Shown in pieces: positions 45,693 through 56,100 of a stretch of 64,000 nt of DNA (within the stretch, counting starts at the first letter, position 1; the number at the start of each line of letters is the position of its first letter). The stretch is from Danxiaibacter flavus (GTDB lineage: Bacteria; Bacteroidota; Bacteroidia; Chitinophagales; Chitinophagaceae), in NCBI RefSeq assembly GCF_041060425.1, contig NZ_JAULBC010000002.1:620001-684000 (forward strand), in the 5' to 3' direction. The translations under genes were made by a program, and so were the position numbers. The notes below the pieces were generated by a model. It did no database searches. It was given only the letters and a program-made list of their open reading frames with translations, and was not told the origin of the DNA.

Positions 45693-46580
45693 TTATAAGA
45701 ACCAATGCCTGTCTGGCAGATAGATAATGATATAAAAACTCAATATCCACAATACCAGTACAACCTGAATGAACCTGTCTTTATATAAGGTTTTAGTGGG
45801 TGACTCTGATGATTTGCTGATATATGTTACCTGCAGGTAACGGAACAATCCGGCAATTACAAATATTGAAGTATAATACAACCTGTATGTGCCTGTTTTT
45901 GCCATTGTTGAAGGGTCTATTGCATACATTATATATGCCATGATAATAACCGCAGATACCATTGCCAGTAATATGTTCAGCATTTCAAGACTGTAACCTT
46001 TAATTGCTTTGCGCATATCAACGCCTGAACTTTGCTTGAGATAAAGATCATCCCTGCGTTTTGTGATGGCAAGGAACAATGCTAAAAGAAACACCATAAT
46101 GGTTAGCCAACTGGTAATACCAATTGATGCTAAAACCCCGCCGGCTTTAATGCGCATTACAAATCCAATCGCAATAATATTAATATCAAGAATGGAGATG
46201 TTCTTTAATCCGAAGCTGTAACCAAGGTTCATTAGAAAGTATGCCGACAGGATAACGAAGAACATAAACTTTAGCTGGTAAGCCATCAACAGACCGCTAA
46301 CAACACTAAGTATGCAAATAATGATTGCAGTAGCAGGAGCAATTTTACCTGCAGCCAATGGTCTTTTACACTTTACTGGGTGCAGGCGATCGGCCTCTCT
46401 GTCCCTGTAATCATTAATAATGTAAATACTACTTGCTACAAGACCAAAGGCAAGAAAGCCCAAACAGAGTGCTCCAAAATTCTTTTCTTTAAAAATTTGT
46501 CCGCCGAAAAAAACAGGAATAAAAATAAAGAGATTCTTTACCCATTCTTTGATTCGCATTAGTTTTACGTACTCAATCAT
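45693..46580 (-). CDS. UbiA-type polyprenyl-phosphate phosphoribosyltransferase (DPPR synthase-like)
   Basis: Integral membrane prenyltransferase of 295 residues with about eight or nine membrane segments. Two Asp-rich motifs are present: NDYRDREADRLHP with CKRPLAAG (56-78) and ILDINIIAIGFVMR (130-143). Lys/Arg placement and the R-x-H-P-x-K-x-x-RP pattern match the decaprenyl-phosphate phosphoribosyltransferase group (Rv3806c-like), not the quinone group. It would join polyprenyl phosphate and PRPP, the first step to lipid-linked arabinofuranose. First gene of the minus-strand unit, 58 bp from a divergent GT-C gene. Confidence 0.87.
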   Translation of the reverse strand: MIEYVKLMRIKEWVKNLFIFIPVFFGGQIFKEKNFGALCLGFLAFGLVASSIYIINDYRDREADRLHPVKCKRPLAAGKIAPATAIIICILSVVSGLLMAYQLKFMFFVILSAYFLMNLGYSFGLKNISILDINIIAIGFVMRIKAGGVLASIGITSWLTIMVFLLALFLAITKRRDDLYLKQSSGVDMRKAIKGYSLEMLNILLAMVSAVIIMAYIMYAIDPSTMAKTGTYRLYYTSIFVIAGLFRYLQVTYISKSSESPTKTLYKDRFIQVVLVLWILSFYIIIYLPDRHWFL

Positions 46581-46638
46581 CGAATTACAGTTTTATTTTG
46601 ATTTTGTTTTTTATATTGTTCAATAAATCCTCTTTTAC

Positions 46639-48288
46639 ATGACAACCTTAGGACGAAGCACCCGAATCGTATCTTATGCTGAATTTTTACTCATCATCGT
46701 TTTCGCTCTACTCCCCCTTTTTGGTTCTTACCCTTTCCGCATCAACATTTTTTTATCCTGGGACGGCGCTTACCGCATGAGCCATGGACAAATTCCGTTT
46801 AAGGATTTTGGAATGCCGCTTGGCTTTGGCTATTGGATCATCCCCGCATTTTTCATGAAGATCTTCGGTCCCGCAATGATTACCCTTGTAAAAGCACAAT
46901 CTTTCATCAACATCATTTCAGGCTTTGCTTTTCTAAGTATTTTAAAGAGCTTTCGTATTCCCCCTTATTCCCGTATACTCGTTTTGCTTGTATACATTGT
47001 TTCTTATTCAATGCTGAATTTCTGGCCGTGGTATAATAACACTGTGATCATTTATGAGATTATAGGCCTGGCATTTTTGTTCAAATATCTTTTGCCCAAA
47101 GATGGTGCTGAGCCTAAGAACTACTGGCTAATACTCGCTGCAGTCTTCACATTCTTGTCATTCTTCACCAAGCAGGACGGCGGAGGTCTGGCCCTGATGC
47201 TATGCATCGCATTACTTATCTATCATTGCATATTGCACAAGAAAGTAAAGCCATTGCTCATTTTCATTGCATCGTACGCTGTATTTGCCGGTATTATAAT
47301 TATACCACTATTAAAATATGGTTTCGGATATTGGTTCAATCACGGACAGCCGCCCCATTCAACCCGGCTTTCACTGTATGATCTTTTCAACAGAGTGTTT
47401 GCAAAATCAGAGGATATAAAATTTTATGTGCTTTTGTGCGTATTATTATTAATACCTTATTTCAAAAGCGGTGTGAGTTTCTTAAGGAACGAGAGATTAA
47501 TGCTTTTTGCATTGTTAACATTCGGCATTCTTACTGAAGCCGCTATTTTTCAATTTACCAGTTACGTGCCAGCTAACAACAACATCTTTTTTCACGCTTT
47601 TGCATTCGCATTTATTCTTATGCTGCTGAATGAAAAGGATATACTGCTTATCAATAACGGTAAACAGTTTGTCCTGGCACTTGCGGCTGTGTTACTCTGG
47701 TGGTCAGCCGCATTCTGGAAATATATTGATCCGAAAATTCAAAGAGCATTTCCTCCTTCAACGGCTACTATAAGCCCAACCGGAGAAAACATTATCAATG
47801 AGCATACCTACAGATTAAATGCAGATACGTTCAATTATAAGAAGTACCAATCTGGCTGGACATTTTCTTCAGTACCTGTTTTCAGGAAAATTTCTATGCC
47901 TGCAAGTACTGTCGAGGGAATTGACCGCCTGATGCACAACCCTGAAATCTTATCTAAAATACCTAACAACCGCATTTTAAATATGACCGAGTTGACTCCT
48001 CTTTCCTATGCAATGGGATTTGGAACTGAAAGAGGATCGGAATACCCACTCTGGTATCATCTTGGTGTTGGTATGTACAATAAACAGAAGGATATGTATT
48101 GTAACAAGATCGCTCAGCACTACTACGACGTGGTGTTGTACGAATACATTCCCAACCTGAACAATTTTTATCCGTTTGCTGTAAGGGATGCGTTGCGCGC
48201 CAATTATCAGTTGATTGATTCTTTTGATGCACCACGCCTCCCTCCTGCTTTGGGAACAATTGAGGTTTATGTAAAACCTTCACATTAA
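46639..48288 (+). CDS. GT-C-fold membrane glycosyltransferase, candidate user of the arabinose-type lipid donor
   Basis: A 549-residue membrane protein with about ten to twelve membrane segments and a C-terminal periplasmic part (about 370-549). It has the GT-C layout: an acidic residue (Asp42) in the first periplasmic loop (SWDGAYRMSHGQIPFKDFG), as in PMT/ArnT/arabinosyltransferase-like enzymes that use polyprenyl-phosphate sugars. It is divergent from UbiA with a shared 58-bp promoter region and is the only GT-C gene in the window. That makes it the natural acceptor enzyme for the lipid-linked pentose, but no specificity can be read from the sequence. Confidence 0.72.
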   Translation: MTTLGRSTRIVSYAEFLLIIVFALLPLFGSYPFRINIFLSWDGAYRMSHGQIPFKDFGMPLGFGYWIIPAFFMKIFGPAMITLVKAQSFINIISGFAFLSILKSFRIPPYSRILVLLVYIVSYSMLNFWPWYNNTVIIYEIIGLAFLFKYLLPKDGAEPKNYWLILAAVFTFLSFFTKQDGGGLALMLCIALLIYHCILHKKVKPLLIFIASYAVFAGIIIIPLLKYGFGYWFNHGQPPHSTRLSLYDLFNRVFAKSEDIKFYVLLCVLLLIPYFKSGVSFLRNERLMLFALLTFGILTEAAIFQFTSYVPANNNIFFHAFAFAFILMLLNEKDILLINNGKQFVLALAAVLLWWSAAFWKYIDPKIQRAFPPSTATISPTGENIINEHTYRLNADTFNYKKYQSGWTFSSVPVFRKISMPASTVEGIDRLMHNPEILSKIPNNRILNMTELTPLSYAMGFGTERGSEYPLWYHLGVGMYNKQKDMYCNKIAQHYYDVVLYEYIPNLNNFYPFAVRDALRANYQLIDSFDAPRLPPALGTIEVYVKPSH

Positions 48289-48306
48289 TGCAACATGTTC
48301 AAATAA

Positions 48307-49083
48307 CTATTTGGTAATAGTAGCTCCACTATTCTGAGATTGTGTAACGGGCGCCCTTTGAGCCATAAGGGCGCCTATGTGTATAAAGGCATCTTCTATA
48401 TTCATTCCTAAGTATGACTCAAGCGTAGCTTGTTTCACTCTCAAATCTTTCTTAAGCGTTTCGTTCTTTACTTCATCTTCGTTATACATCTTAATAGCGG
48501 CAGTATACGCTTCCAAAGAAATTTCACCGTTCTTAAAACGTTCTTCACTCTTTGTGAATGATACAAGCTCATCCTGCATCACTTCCTGTTGTAATGCCTG
48601 CAGTTTTTGCGCTAATGCGTATTCCTGGTAAGCAATGATCACCTGCTTTTTTATTTCGGCGGCCGTTTGTTTTAGTTTTTGATTCTCACTTTGCAGCCTG
48701 TAGTAATTTGCTTTAGCGGTCTTCGGATTTACAAGGAAATCTGATAAGGTAATTCTTACTCCGAAGTTATACCTGGGATACAACGTTGTAATTCCCTGCT
48801 CCTGTGATTTTTTCTTGTTCAGTGTATACTCATTTACGTTACCTGCAGCAAATATTGCATTACTCCATGCATAACGGGAAGCTTTCCAGGTATATTCGGC
48901 ACTTTTTGCTTCGTAGGCGGCCCCCTTTATTTGAGGGTTATCTGCGGCTAGTTCAGCTAAAGCATCAGCAATGCTATCTACAGCCAGTTTCGGAGTTTTA
49001 TATTTAAGTATCTCGGAAGTAGTTTGACTAAAGCCAGTGAGAAAAAGAAACAAAGCTAATATGTTCAGAATCGCTTTTTTCAT
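48307..49083 (-). CDS. Half-size TolC-family outer-membrane efflux-like protein
   Basis: A 258-residue exported protein (signal peptide 1-20, ending TGFSQ). It has long helices with TolC-type patterning (ADNPQIKGAAYEAKSAEY, YRLQSENQKLKQTAAE, EERFKNGEISLEAYTAA) and a beta segment (YNFGVRITLSDFL). Regular TolC proteins have two such repeats and about 430-480 residues; only one is here, and the reading frame is intact with no remnant outside. It lies 14 bp after the Wzy-like gene and probably belongs to export of the polysaccharide, perhaps as a higher oligomer. No Wza-type protein is seen. Confidence 0.75.
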   Translation of the reverse strand: MKKAILNILALFLFLTGFSQTTSEILKYKTPKLAVDSIADALAELAADNPQIKGAAYEAKSAEYTWKASRYAWSNAIFAAGNVNEYTLNKKKSQEQGITTLYPRYNFGVRITLSDFLVNPKTAKANYYRLQSENQKLKQTAAEIKKQVIIAYQEYALAQKLQALQQEVMQDELVSFTKSEERFKNGEISLEAYTAAIKMYNEDEVKNETLKKDLRVKQATLESYLGMNIEDAFIHIGALMAQRAPVTQSQNSGATITK

Positions 49084-49097
49084 ATTGTTTTACGTTG

Positions 49098-50552
49098 TTA
49101 GGTTTTTAAACTGTTATCATAATCGTTTGCCCTTTGGGCAATTCTTGCTATGGCAGCAAAAGCGCCACAGAAAAAGAACACACCAGGAATCTGGTTGATG
49201 GCAACCTGAGAATACTGCGCAACCATAAAGCCGAATACTGCAACTATAAGCGGCAGCAACATTCTTTTTGCCGTTTGATCATTGGTTCGGAAATAAGTAC
49301 TTATACCCGTTTGCAATACAACAAAGTAAATTATAACGATGAATAGTAATCCTATTGGCCCGGTTTCCAAAGCATACTTCAGCAAACCGCTATCCGGAGG
49401 AAAATTAGCAAGTGGATGCCCGGGATTGTACTTTGCACCAATTGCGTTTGTTACCGTTAATCCTCCTCCAAATGGATGACTATATATGTAAGGCTGGATT
49501 CTTGCCCGGTTTACATCTCTTACGTTTAAAGAAACATCTTCTTTGTTGAAAGCTGAACGCAGGCGGTTGAGTGAAGTGCTACCATAAAAAGGACCAAATA
49601 TCAAAACTGCGAATATCATTGCAGCTATACAAAAGAACAACAGCGTCCGTTTGTCATTCATCGTCATAAGAACGTACAGACAAACACCGGCAATAAACAA
49701 AAATGTTGCCGTTCTGGTCCCTGTATAAGTCATTGCCAGCAGTAATATTACTACCGTTACAAAGTAAAGTGCTTTCAGCCGGATATCTTTCTGCTTCAAC
49801 ATTTTTACCAGGATAAACAAAGCTGTTACAGCGCTGGAAATCCCAAATGTAGTAGGATCCGCAAAGGTTGAGAATTTTCTCCATCCTCCGTCTGCAAGGC
49901 GATACAACTGCGCAGTCATATCGTCAATTAAGATTGATCTCAATTCATTGGCAGACAATCCATGCCATTGTTGAAAACAACCGTAAGCGCCGCATATAGC
50001 CATTAATACCATCCATAAGATGAAGTAGTTTCTTATACTCTTATAGCTGCTAAACAAATTGAACGTAATGAAGTATGTAAGCAACTGTCTCATGAAATCT
50101 CTTGTGTAGACCATATTTCCAGCCAACGAATGGGCATTCGGATTAAGAAATTCCAACAAAATGAAAACAAAATACAATAGTAACAGAATGGAGATTTTGT
50201 GAGTCCTGGTTTCCCACAGAGCATCTTTCTTAAAATACTTTTGAAAAAGTACGCCTACAAACGTTATATATATTAGTCCATCAACAAGAAACGCGTTACC
50301 GTCAATGAACAACATACGTTGAATAAAAAACAGAAAGAAAGATACAATGGTCGTAATGTAGAAACCGAAATAAGGATTATTGAAAGCACAGACAACAAAT
50401 GCTGCACCAATTAAGCCGGCGGTAATAAGCCCTCCCCCGATTACACCCTGTGAAGCAATTACATAAGAAAGCCCTACCACAGTCAGTAAAAGAAGTGTCA
50501 ATACCAATATGGATCGCCCCGGCTTATTTCTGTATAATAGTATCCCTTTCAC
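49098..50552 (-). CDS. O-antigen polymerase/ligase-like membrane protein (Wzy-type)
   Basis: A 484-residue inner-membrane protein with about 11-12 segments and a larger periplasmic loop (about 335-400) holding SHPFGGGLTVTNAIG and PGHPLANFPPDSG, the region where Wzy_C/WaaL proteins carry their active-site Arg/His. It would join lipid-linked repeat units into polymer on the periplasmic face. It sits between the half-TolC gene and the copolymerase gene, a common order in Wzx/Wzy loci. Confidence 0.87.
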   Translation of the reverse strand: MKGILLYRNKPGRSILVLTLLLLTVVGLSYVIASQGVIGGGLITAGLIGAAFVVCAFNNPYFGFYITTIVSFFLFFIQRMLFIDGNAFLVDGLIYITFVGVLFQKYFKKDALWETRTHKISILLLLYFVFILLEFLNPNAHSLAGNMVYTRDFMRQLLTYFITFNLFSSYKSIRNYFILWMVLMAICGAYGCFQQWHGLSANELRSILIDDMTAQLYRLADGGWRKFSTFADPTTFGISSAVTALFILVKMLKQKDIRLKALYFVTVVILLLAMTYTGTRTATFLFIAGVCLYVLMTMNDKRTLLFFCIAAMIFAVLIFGPFYGSTSLNRLRSAFNKEDVSLNVRDVNRARIQPYIYSHPFGGGLTVTNAIGAKYNPGHPLANFPPDSGLLKYALETGPIGLLFIVIIYFVVLQTGISTYFRTNDQTAKRMLLPLIVAVFGFMVAQYSQVAINQIPGVFFFCGAFAAIARIAQRANDYDNSLKT

Positions 50553-50567
50553 AAAATTATTTTTTGG

Positions 50568-50699
50568 TTAGAAAAATAAAATTTTCGTACACAGAAACAC
50601 AAGGATAAGTCCAACAGCAAGCAGTACAAGAAACTCATGCACAGGTTTGCTAAATAAATCGTTGGATGTTTGTTTATTTTGTTCGCTCACTTTTGACAT
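50568..50699 (-). CDS. Small single-pass membrane protein in the polysaccharide operon
   Basis: A 43-residue product from ATG at 50699: MSKVSEQNKQTSNDLF, then a hydrophobic segment (FLVLLAVGLILVFLCTKILFF). The frame stays open to 50819, but the extra 40 codons have no protein-like pattern. It lies 15 bp ahead of the Wzy-like gene and after the Wzc-like gene, so it is in the operon. Its function is unknown; a small helper of copolymerase or polymerase is conceivable. Confidence 0.55.
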   Translation of the reverse strand: MSKVSEQNKQTSNDLFSKPVHEFLVLLAVGLILVFLCTKILFF

Positions 50700-50860
50700 A
50701 GCTTTAAAATTTAAATTTAGCACGTTGCTTTTGTCTTTTTCGGTGAGGTCAACCAGGGTTCTATCTGCATAGAACCCCAGGTATAACCTCGATCCTGAAC
50801 ATAAAACAAAAAGCCTCATCTACATAGCATAATGGAAAGCAATCCTTATACCGTAATAAT

Positions 50861-53065
50861 TTACATGTCTAAATTTTCAACTTGAACTTTGTTTAAAATG
50901 GCGCCAATAAACTTTTCGCTGTGCTGGCGCAGATACTCAATAGATTCTTTATCTGTTTCAGAAAGGGATTTATCAGAAGCAAATACCGCGATCATTCCAT
51001 CACTATAATTAATCAACTCCTTGGTATCTGTGAAACTGTTTAACGGCGCACCTTCCAGGAATATATAGTCATATACCGTTAATAGTTCATGTAAATAGTT
51101 TAACAAGTGGTTCTTGGGCAGTATCTCCGAAGGAGTGTAATCACCTGCACCACAACCAATGGTTTCAACGCCTTCAACAGAAGTAGGTGTTACCAATGCT
51201 TTCACATCTTCTATATTGAACGGCTTGCCGTTTACATAGAACTTTTCCAGTGAAGGCCTTGCATGAAGAACATTCGTTAGATCATTGTTACAAAAATTGG
51301 TATCGATGATCAGCACTTTCTTTTTGCCAAGGCTAAGGCTGTAAGACAAGGCCTGGATAAGTGTTGTTTTACCTTGCTGAGGTTCAGTACTGGTAAATAA
51401 AAAGATCCGTTTTCCACTGCTTTCAATTTCATAACGGAGCTTTCTCAACAACTCTTTAAATACATTGTTTCGTCCTTCGTCTTTGCTTAAATTATTTACT
51501 TTGGCAAATATGTCACCATCAAACTTGTCTATGTAGTTAATAGACCCGATCAATGGAAGTTGTGTAAGCCTGTTAAATTGAGCCGGAGATTTGATGGACT
51601 GATCAAAATATTCTATTAATATAATAACTATAACACTAAAGAACAAAGCTGCCGCACCGGCCAGTGCCACGATTAACCAACGCTTTGAAGGTTCGGGTAT
51701 AAGAGCGGGCTGACCGTAAATGGTTTGCTTAAAACCTGCGTAGGTGTCTTTATAATTAGCTACAGAATTCAGCTTGTCTTTTGCGTTGCTGTATTCAGTT
51801 TGAGCGATAGTTATTTCAGTTGTTAATTTTTCAATTTCCGCGCCTGAGGCTGCCATACCATTCAATCCGCCGTTTAAGTTGCTCAGGTTCGATTCAAGAA
51901 TACCAATCTTTTCTCTTGTAGCTTTCAGGTCACCTTCCGCATCCAGTTTCTTTTGTACTAATTCGTCAACGGAAACTGTAGCACCTTCAATTGACTGCTT
52001 GGATTCACTAGTAAAATTAAGTGCCTTCATCTGCGCAGAAAGATCGTCCAGCTTTCTTTTCATGTCAATATCTGTTGACCCTTTCTGGATGTATTGTGCA
52101 TTCAGCTCATTATACTGTTTTCTCAGTCTTATATATTCATCATTATTGGCATTAATGACTGTAGAACCGGAAACTGTTTTCTGACCTGTTGTTTTGGCCG
52201 TCTCAATTAACCTGTTATATTCACCTATCCTGTAATTCAGGTTCTGCAGTTTACTTTTTTCGTCGGCCAGCTGTGATTGATATGAACTAACCTGCGATAA
52301 TTTATTGCCGCTTTCCATATTCACATCTACAATTCCATGTGAAGATAGATAGGCGCTTTTTGCAGTAAGTTTTTCATCCAGTATTGTCTTCTTTGCCTGA
52401 ACAGCAGAATCTAATGATGCAATAGAAACATCGGTGCTGCTTTTCTTTGTCTGGCTGTAATACCTGTTTAATTCCTGAACAAGTGTATTAACAGCAAACG
52501 CAGACAGATCAGGGCTTTCAGATAGTACATCAATCCCAATGTAGTCTGTTCTGTTTATACGGCTTACGCTTATATTCCCCGTTAGGGTTTCTACATCATA
52601 GCCATACAAAGTAAGAAAGTTGATCAGTTTCATGTCCTCAGGCACGTCTGCATCCAACACTTCCATGTCATCCAGCTTCTGGGTAAAAACTTTGATTGCT
52701 GTAGGAATATTTACAGCCTTGTAATCATCCTGGCTTTTTTGTTTCTCCGACAAATAAATGAAGGGTGACTTGCTGCTCAGATCATGCAGAATAAGATCAT
52801 AAGACAATAACTGAACTACCTTGGGAGATGTAAGGTTCTCAATGATGTTATTAAACTTAACATCAATTTGTGCCGTGTTGAAGTTTTCATTTTCGAGCTT
52901 GATCTGCTCGCTGGCGGTAAAGCCGGTTGCTATCTGGGCCGAGGATTTGTACAGCGTTTTTAAGTTCATTGTAAACAAAAATGCCGTGACGACCGCGACC
53001 AGGAAACAGCCGATGATAATCCACTTCTTTCGCAGAAGTGCATTAAGTAAATAGATTAGTTCCAT
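50861..53065 (-). CDS. Wzc/GumC-like polysaccharide copolymerase with BY-kinase domain
   Basis: A 734-residue inner-membrane protein that sets chain length and helps export. Wzz domain with N-terminal membrane segment (about 14-33), a long periplasmic coiled-coil region (about 190-440), a second membrane segment (about 465-490) with preceding Pro-rich PALIPEPSKRW, and a C-terminal BY-kinase domain: Walker A TSTEPQQGKTT (558-568), Walker A' VLIIDTN. The tail ends EKFIGAILNKVQVENLDM with no tyrosine cluster, so the usual autophosphorylation target is missing. Upstream of the small membrane protein and Wzy. Confidence 0.9.
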   Translation of the reverse strand: MELIYLLNALLRKKWIIIGCFLVAVVTAFLFTMNLKTLYKSSAQIATGFTASEQIKLENENFNTAQIDVKFNNIIENLTSPKVVQLLSYDLILHDLSSKSPFIYLSEKQKSQDDYKAVNIPTAIKVFTQKLDDMEVLDADVPEDMKLINFLTLYGYDVETLTGNISVSRINRTDYIGIDVLSESPDLSAFAVNTLVQELNRYYSQTKKSSTDVSIASLDSAVQAKKTILDEKLTAKSAYLSSHGIVDVNMESGNKLSQVSSYQSQLADEKSKLQNLNYRIGEYNRLIETAKTTGQKTVSGSTVINANNDEYIRLRKQYNELNAQYIQKGSTDIDMKRKLDDLSAQMKALNFTSESKQSIEGATVSVDELVQKKLDAEGDLKATREKIGILESNLSNLNGGLNGMAASGAEIEKLTTEITIAQTEYSNAKDKLNSVANYKDTYAGFKQTIYGQPALIPEPSKRWLIVALAGAAALFFSVIVIILIEYFDQSIKSPAQFNRLTQLPLIGSINYIDKFDGDIFAKVNNLSKDEGRNNVFKELLRKLRYEIESSGKRIFLFTSTEPQQGKTTLIQALSYSLSLGKKKVLIIDTNFCNNDLTNVLHARPSLEKFYVNGKPFNIEDVKALVTPTSVEGVETIGCGAGDYTPSEILPKNHLLNYLHELLTVYDYIFLEGAPLNSFTDTKELINYSDGMIAVFASDKSLSETDKESIEYLRQHSEKFIGAILNKVQVENLDM

Positions 53066-53138
53066 GGTTTTGCTTTTATGTTTTTATGTTCAAAAAGAAA
53101 CTGGCAGGTAGAAACCAGCCGGTTTCCTGTATATAAAA

Positions 53139-56100
53139 CTACTTAACAATCTTAATCACCCTGGTGGTATTTCCAGGAAGTCCCATTACCCTTACAAAAT
53201 ACACGCCGCTCTTTAACAATCTTCCATTTAATCCGAGATTTTGTTGCCATAATCCTTTAGAAACGCTTCCTACTTCACGCAGATAGATGATATTTCCGCT
53301 AACATCTGTTACAGAAATAGCCACTTTACTTGCGTTTTTGCCTAAATTCATCTTGATTGTAACGTCATCTGTAAACGGATTCGGATAGGCTTTCACTTTA
53401 ACTTCATCATTATCAGCAGGTATTACTGGTTTAATGTCACCTGCAGATCTGCCTGTGGTATTTGCTATTCTGTTATTAAGTCCTGCCGGAGCCGGAGCAC
53501 CTTGTATAGACATTCCATTCAGATAACCATAGCCGGTTGTTGAATAAACAGTCACATTAATGTTGCCTGAAGCATCCGGTGCCACATTGCTTATCTGTAC
53601 TGAATTTGCAGTGTTTTTCCAGCCGCTTAGCTGCACCAGTTGATTACCAATCTTATAAACCGTATTTGTATTTGAGTTATAAGTTGTGCTTGGCACGAAT
53701 ACAAAGGTGTACACCATGCTCTGGTTCAATCCTGAGAACTGCATAATGGCTGTATCCTTATAGTCTAAGTAATAGAAACTCTTCAGTACATTATCAGGAT
53801 AAATACCTGAGTTATTACCGGTTGTAGCACCTAGCAGGTTAGAACCGCTGAAGTTATCTATAATGGTCATGGTTATTCCGGTGCTTAATCCTTTATCGTT
53901 AACCAAATTTTCAAGTGTCAGGTCAGGCTCAGGAGGCGTATTTGTGTTGTTCCATCCAGCTTGTGCGGGCCCGCCTGTTGATCCGTCGTTAAAGTTGATG
54001 TTCAGATTGAATGCCCTGGTTCCAGCTGCCGCAATGTTGCTGTAGGGAGAGAAACCATTAACAGGATCCTTTGCTCTAACCTTATAGTAGTACACAGTGT
54101 TTGTAGCAAGACCAGCATCCGTATACGTTGTTGCATATGGCGCAGCGATGCCTATTTTCGTATAAGTACCGTTTGCAGATGTTGATCTCCAAACTTCTGT
54201 TGTATCAGCATCCAGGGAAAGCAGCTGCCAGTCAAGCCTGATCTTATCCGAAGCAGTGCTTGCTGCTGCTAACTGAGCAGGTGCATACGGAATACCATCA
54301 AACACATGCTGTTGAACTACCATTGCGTTGATTGTTTGGTAAACAGCACCGGCATCTCTGATGATGGTTATGTTAATGTTACCTGATGCATCAGGAGAAA
54401 TACCATTTAACTGAACGGTCTTGGTTGTATTAGATGGTGACGCAGCCAATGAAACTGAACGACCGTTGATAGAATAGTTAACAATTCTTGTGTCGCCTGT
54501 GGTTGGGTTACCTGCACGCCCAGTAAAGAATATTACATCATACTTACGTGAAGATTGTAAACCAGACAATTGAATATGACGTCCGTTAGCAGATGAGTCA
54601 TAATAGATTGTCTTCATTACATTGTCAGGATAAACACCTGTATTACTGTTGGTTGTTACACCTACTGTATTTGCTACCAACCATGAATCAACCAGCTTCA
54701 TACTCATGCCGGTTGCTGAGCCTGTAGAGTCAACAAGAGGTAATGTGTAACCCGCGGCTATGTTACCGGCAGTATTATTCCATGGCAATGGCGCACCTGC
54801 ACCTGTAGGAGCAGCGAAGTTGATGTATACTGACGGAATATATGGGTTAAGCGTAGTGCCACTTACTGAAGCAGAGAAGCCTGAATAAGCAGCATCTATT
54901 GAAGATCTCAACTGATAGTAATAAGTTGTGTTAGATGCCAATCCACCGTCAGTAAATGTAAGTGTAGTACCGGGAACAGTTCCTACTTTGTTGAATGAAC
55001 CATTTGATGCTGTAGAACGCCAGATCTCAAATCCGGTTTCTTTACCATTACCAGTCCAGGTAAGTTTTATTTTATCCAGACCGATACCAGTTGCTGTAAT
55101 GTTACCAGGAATCAACGGAGCGTCAGTAAGCGTTGTCGCATTAACAGGATTTCCAAATGCAGAAGAATTATTATTAACAACAGCTTTTACAATGTAGTAG
55201 TAAGTTACTCCTGATGCTAATGCAGTATCTGTATAAGTAAGTACATTACCAGCTACAGTTCCTTTCTTGTTATATGCACCATTAGCTGAAGGAGATCTCC
55301 ATATTTCAAATCCTGTTTCAGTTCCGGAAGCTGCGTTCCATGTAAGTGTAATTTTATCATTTGCCACACCTGTAGCAGCTACATTAGTTGGAGGAGCTAC
55401 CGTTGTTGTAGTATCTGCCGGAATTGATTGCAGAACCATTGCGTCGATAATGGTAGATAACGCACCAGCGTCTTTTGCAAGTGTTGCTTGTATTTGTCCA
55501 TTCGCGTCGCCAGCTACATTATTGATCTGAGCAGTTTTACTAATGTTTTGTGCAATCGCCAACTGAACAGTTTGACCGCCGATAGTATATTTCATGATCC
55601 TGTTATCGCTAGCGGTTGGGCTACCTGCGCGGCTTGAGAAGAATATTACATTGTATTTATTACCAGCCGGAATATTGCTAAAAGTGATCAACCTTGAGCT
55701 TGCTGCGCTATAATACTGTGTTCTGATTACATTGTCCGGATAAATACCTAAACCATTAGGTATCGCACCGTTTGTATTTGAGCCATCCCACGCATCAACA
55801 AGTGTCATATTGATACCTGTAGATACGTTGTTCTCATCTTTCAGATTGCTTACCACACTACCTGCAGCAATTACACCTTTGGTATTGTTCCATGGCGCCG
55901 TTGGTTGGCCTCCTGTGGCAGGGTTGAAGTTGATGTAGATGCCAGTCAACGCTTTCTGAGTTACAACCAGGTTAAACAACTTGGTAGCCGAAGCACCGGT
56001 GCTGTTGGTTGCCATAATACCGATATTATTGTAAGTACCGGATTGAGACACTGCTGGTGAAATAAAGATAGAATATGAGTTATTGCCATTATCTATCAAC

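Noticed and set aside
45693..46580. UbiA-like gene as quinone or heme prenyltransferase
   Set aside because: Motif pattern and the adjacent DprE1/DprE2 genes fit the phosphoribosyltransferase group better.
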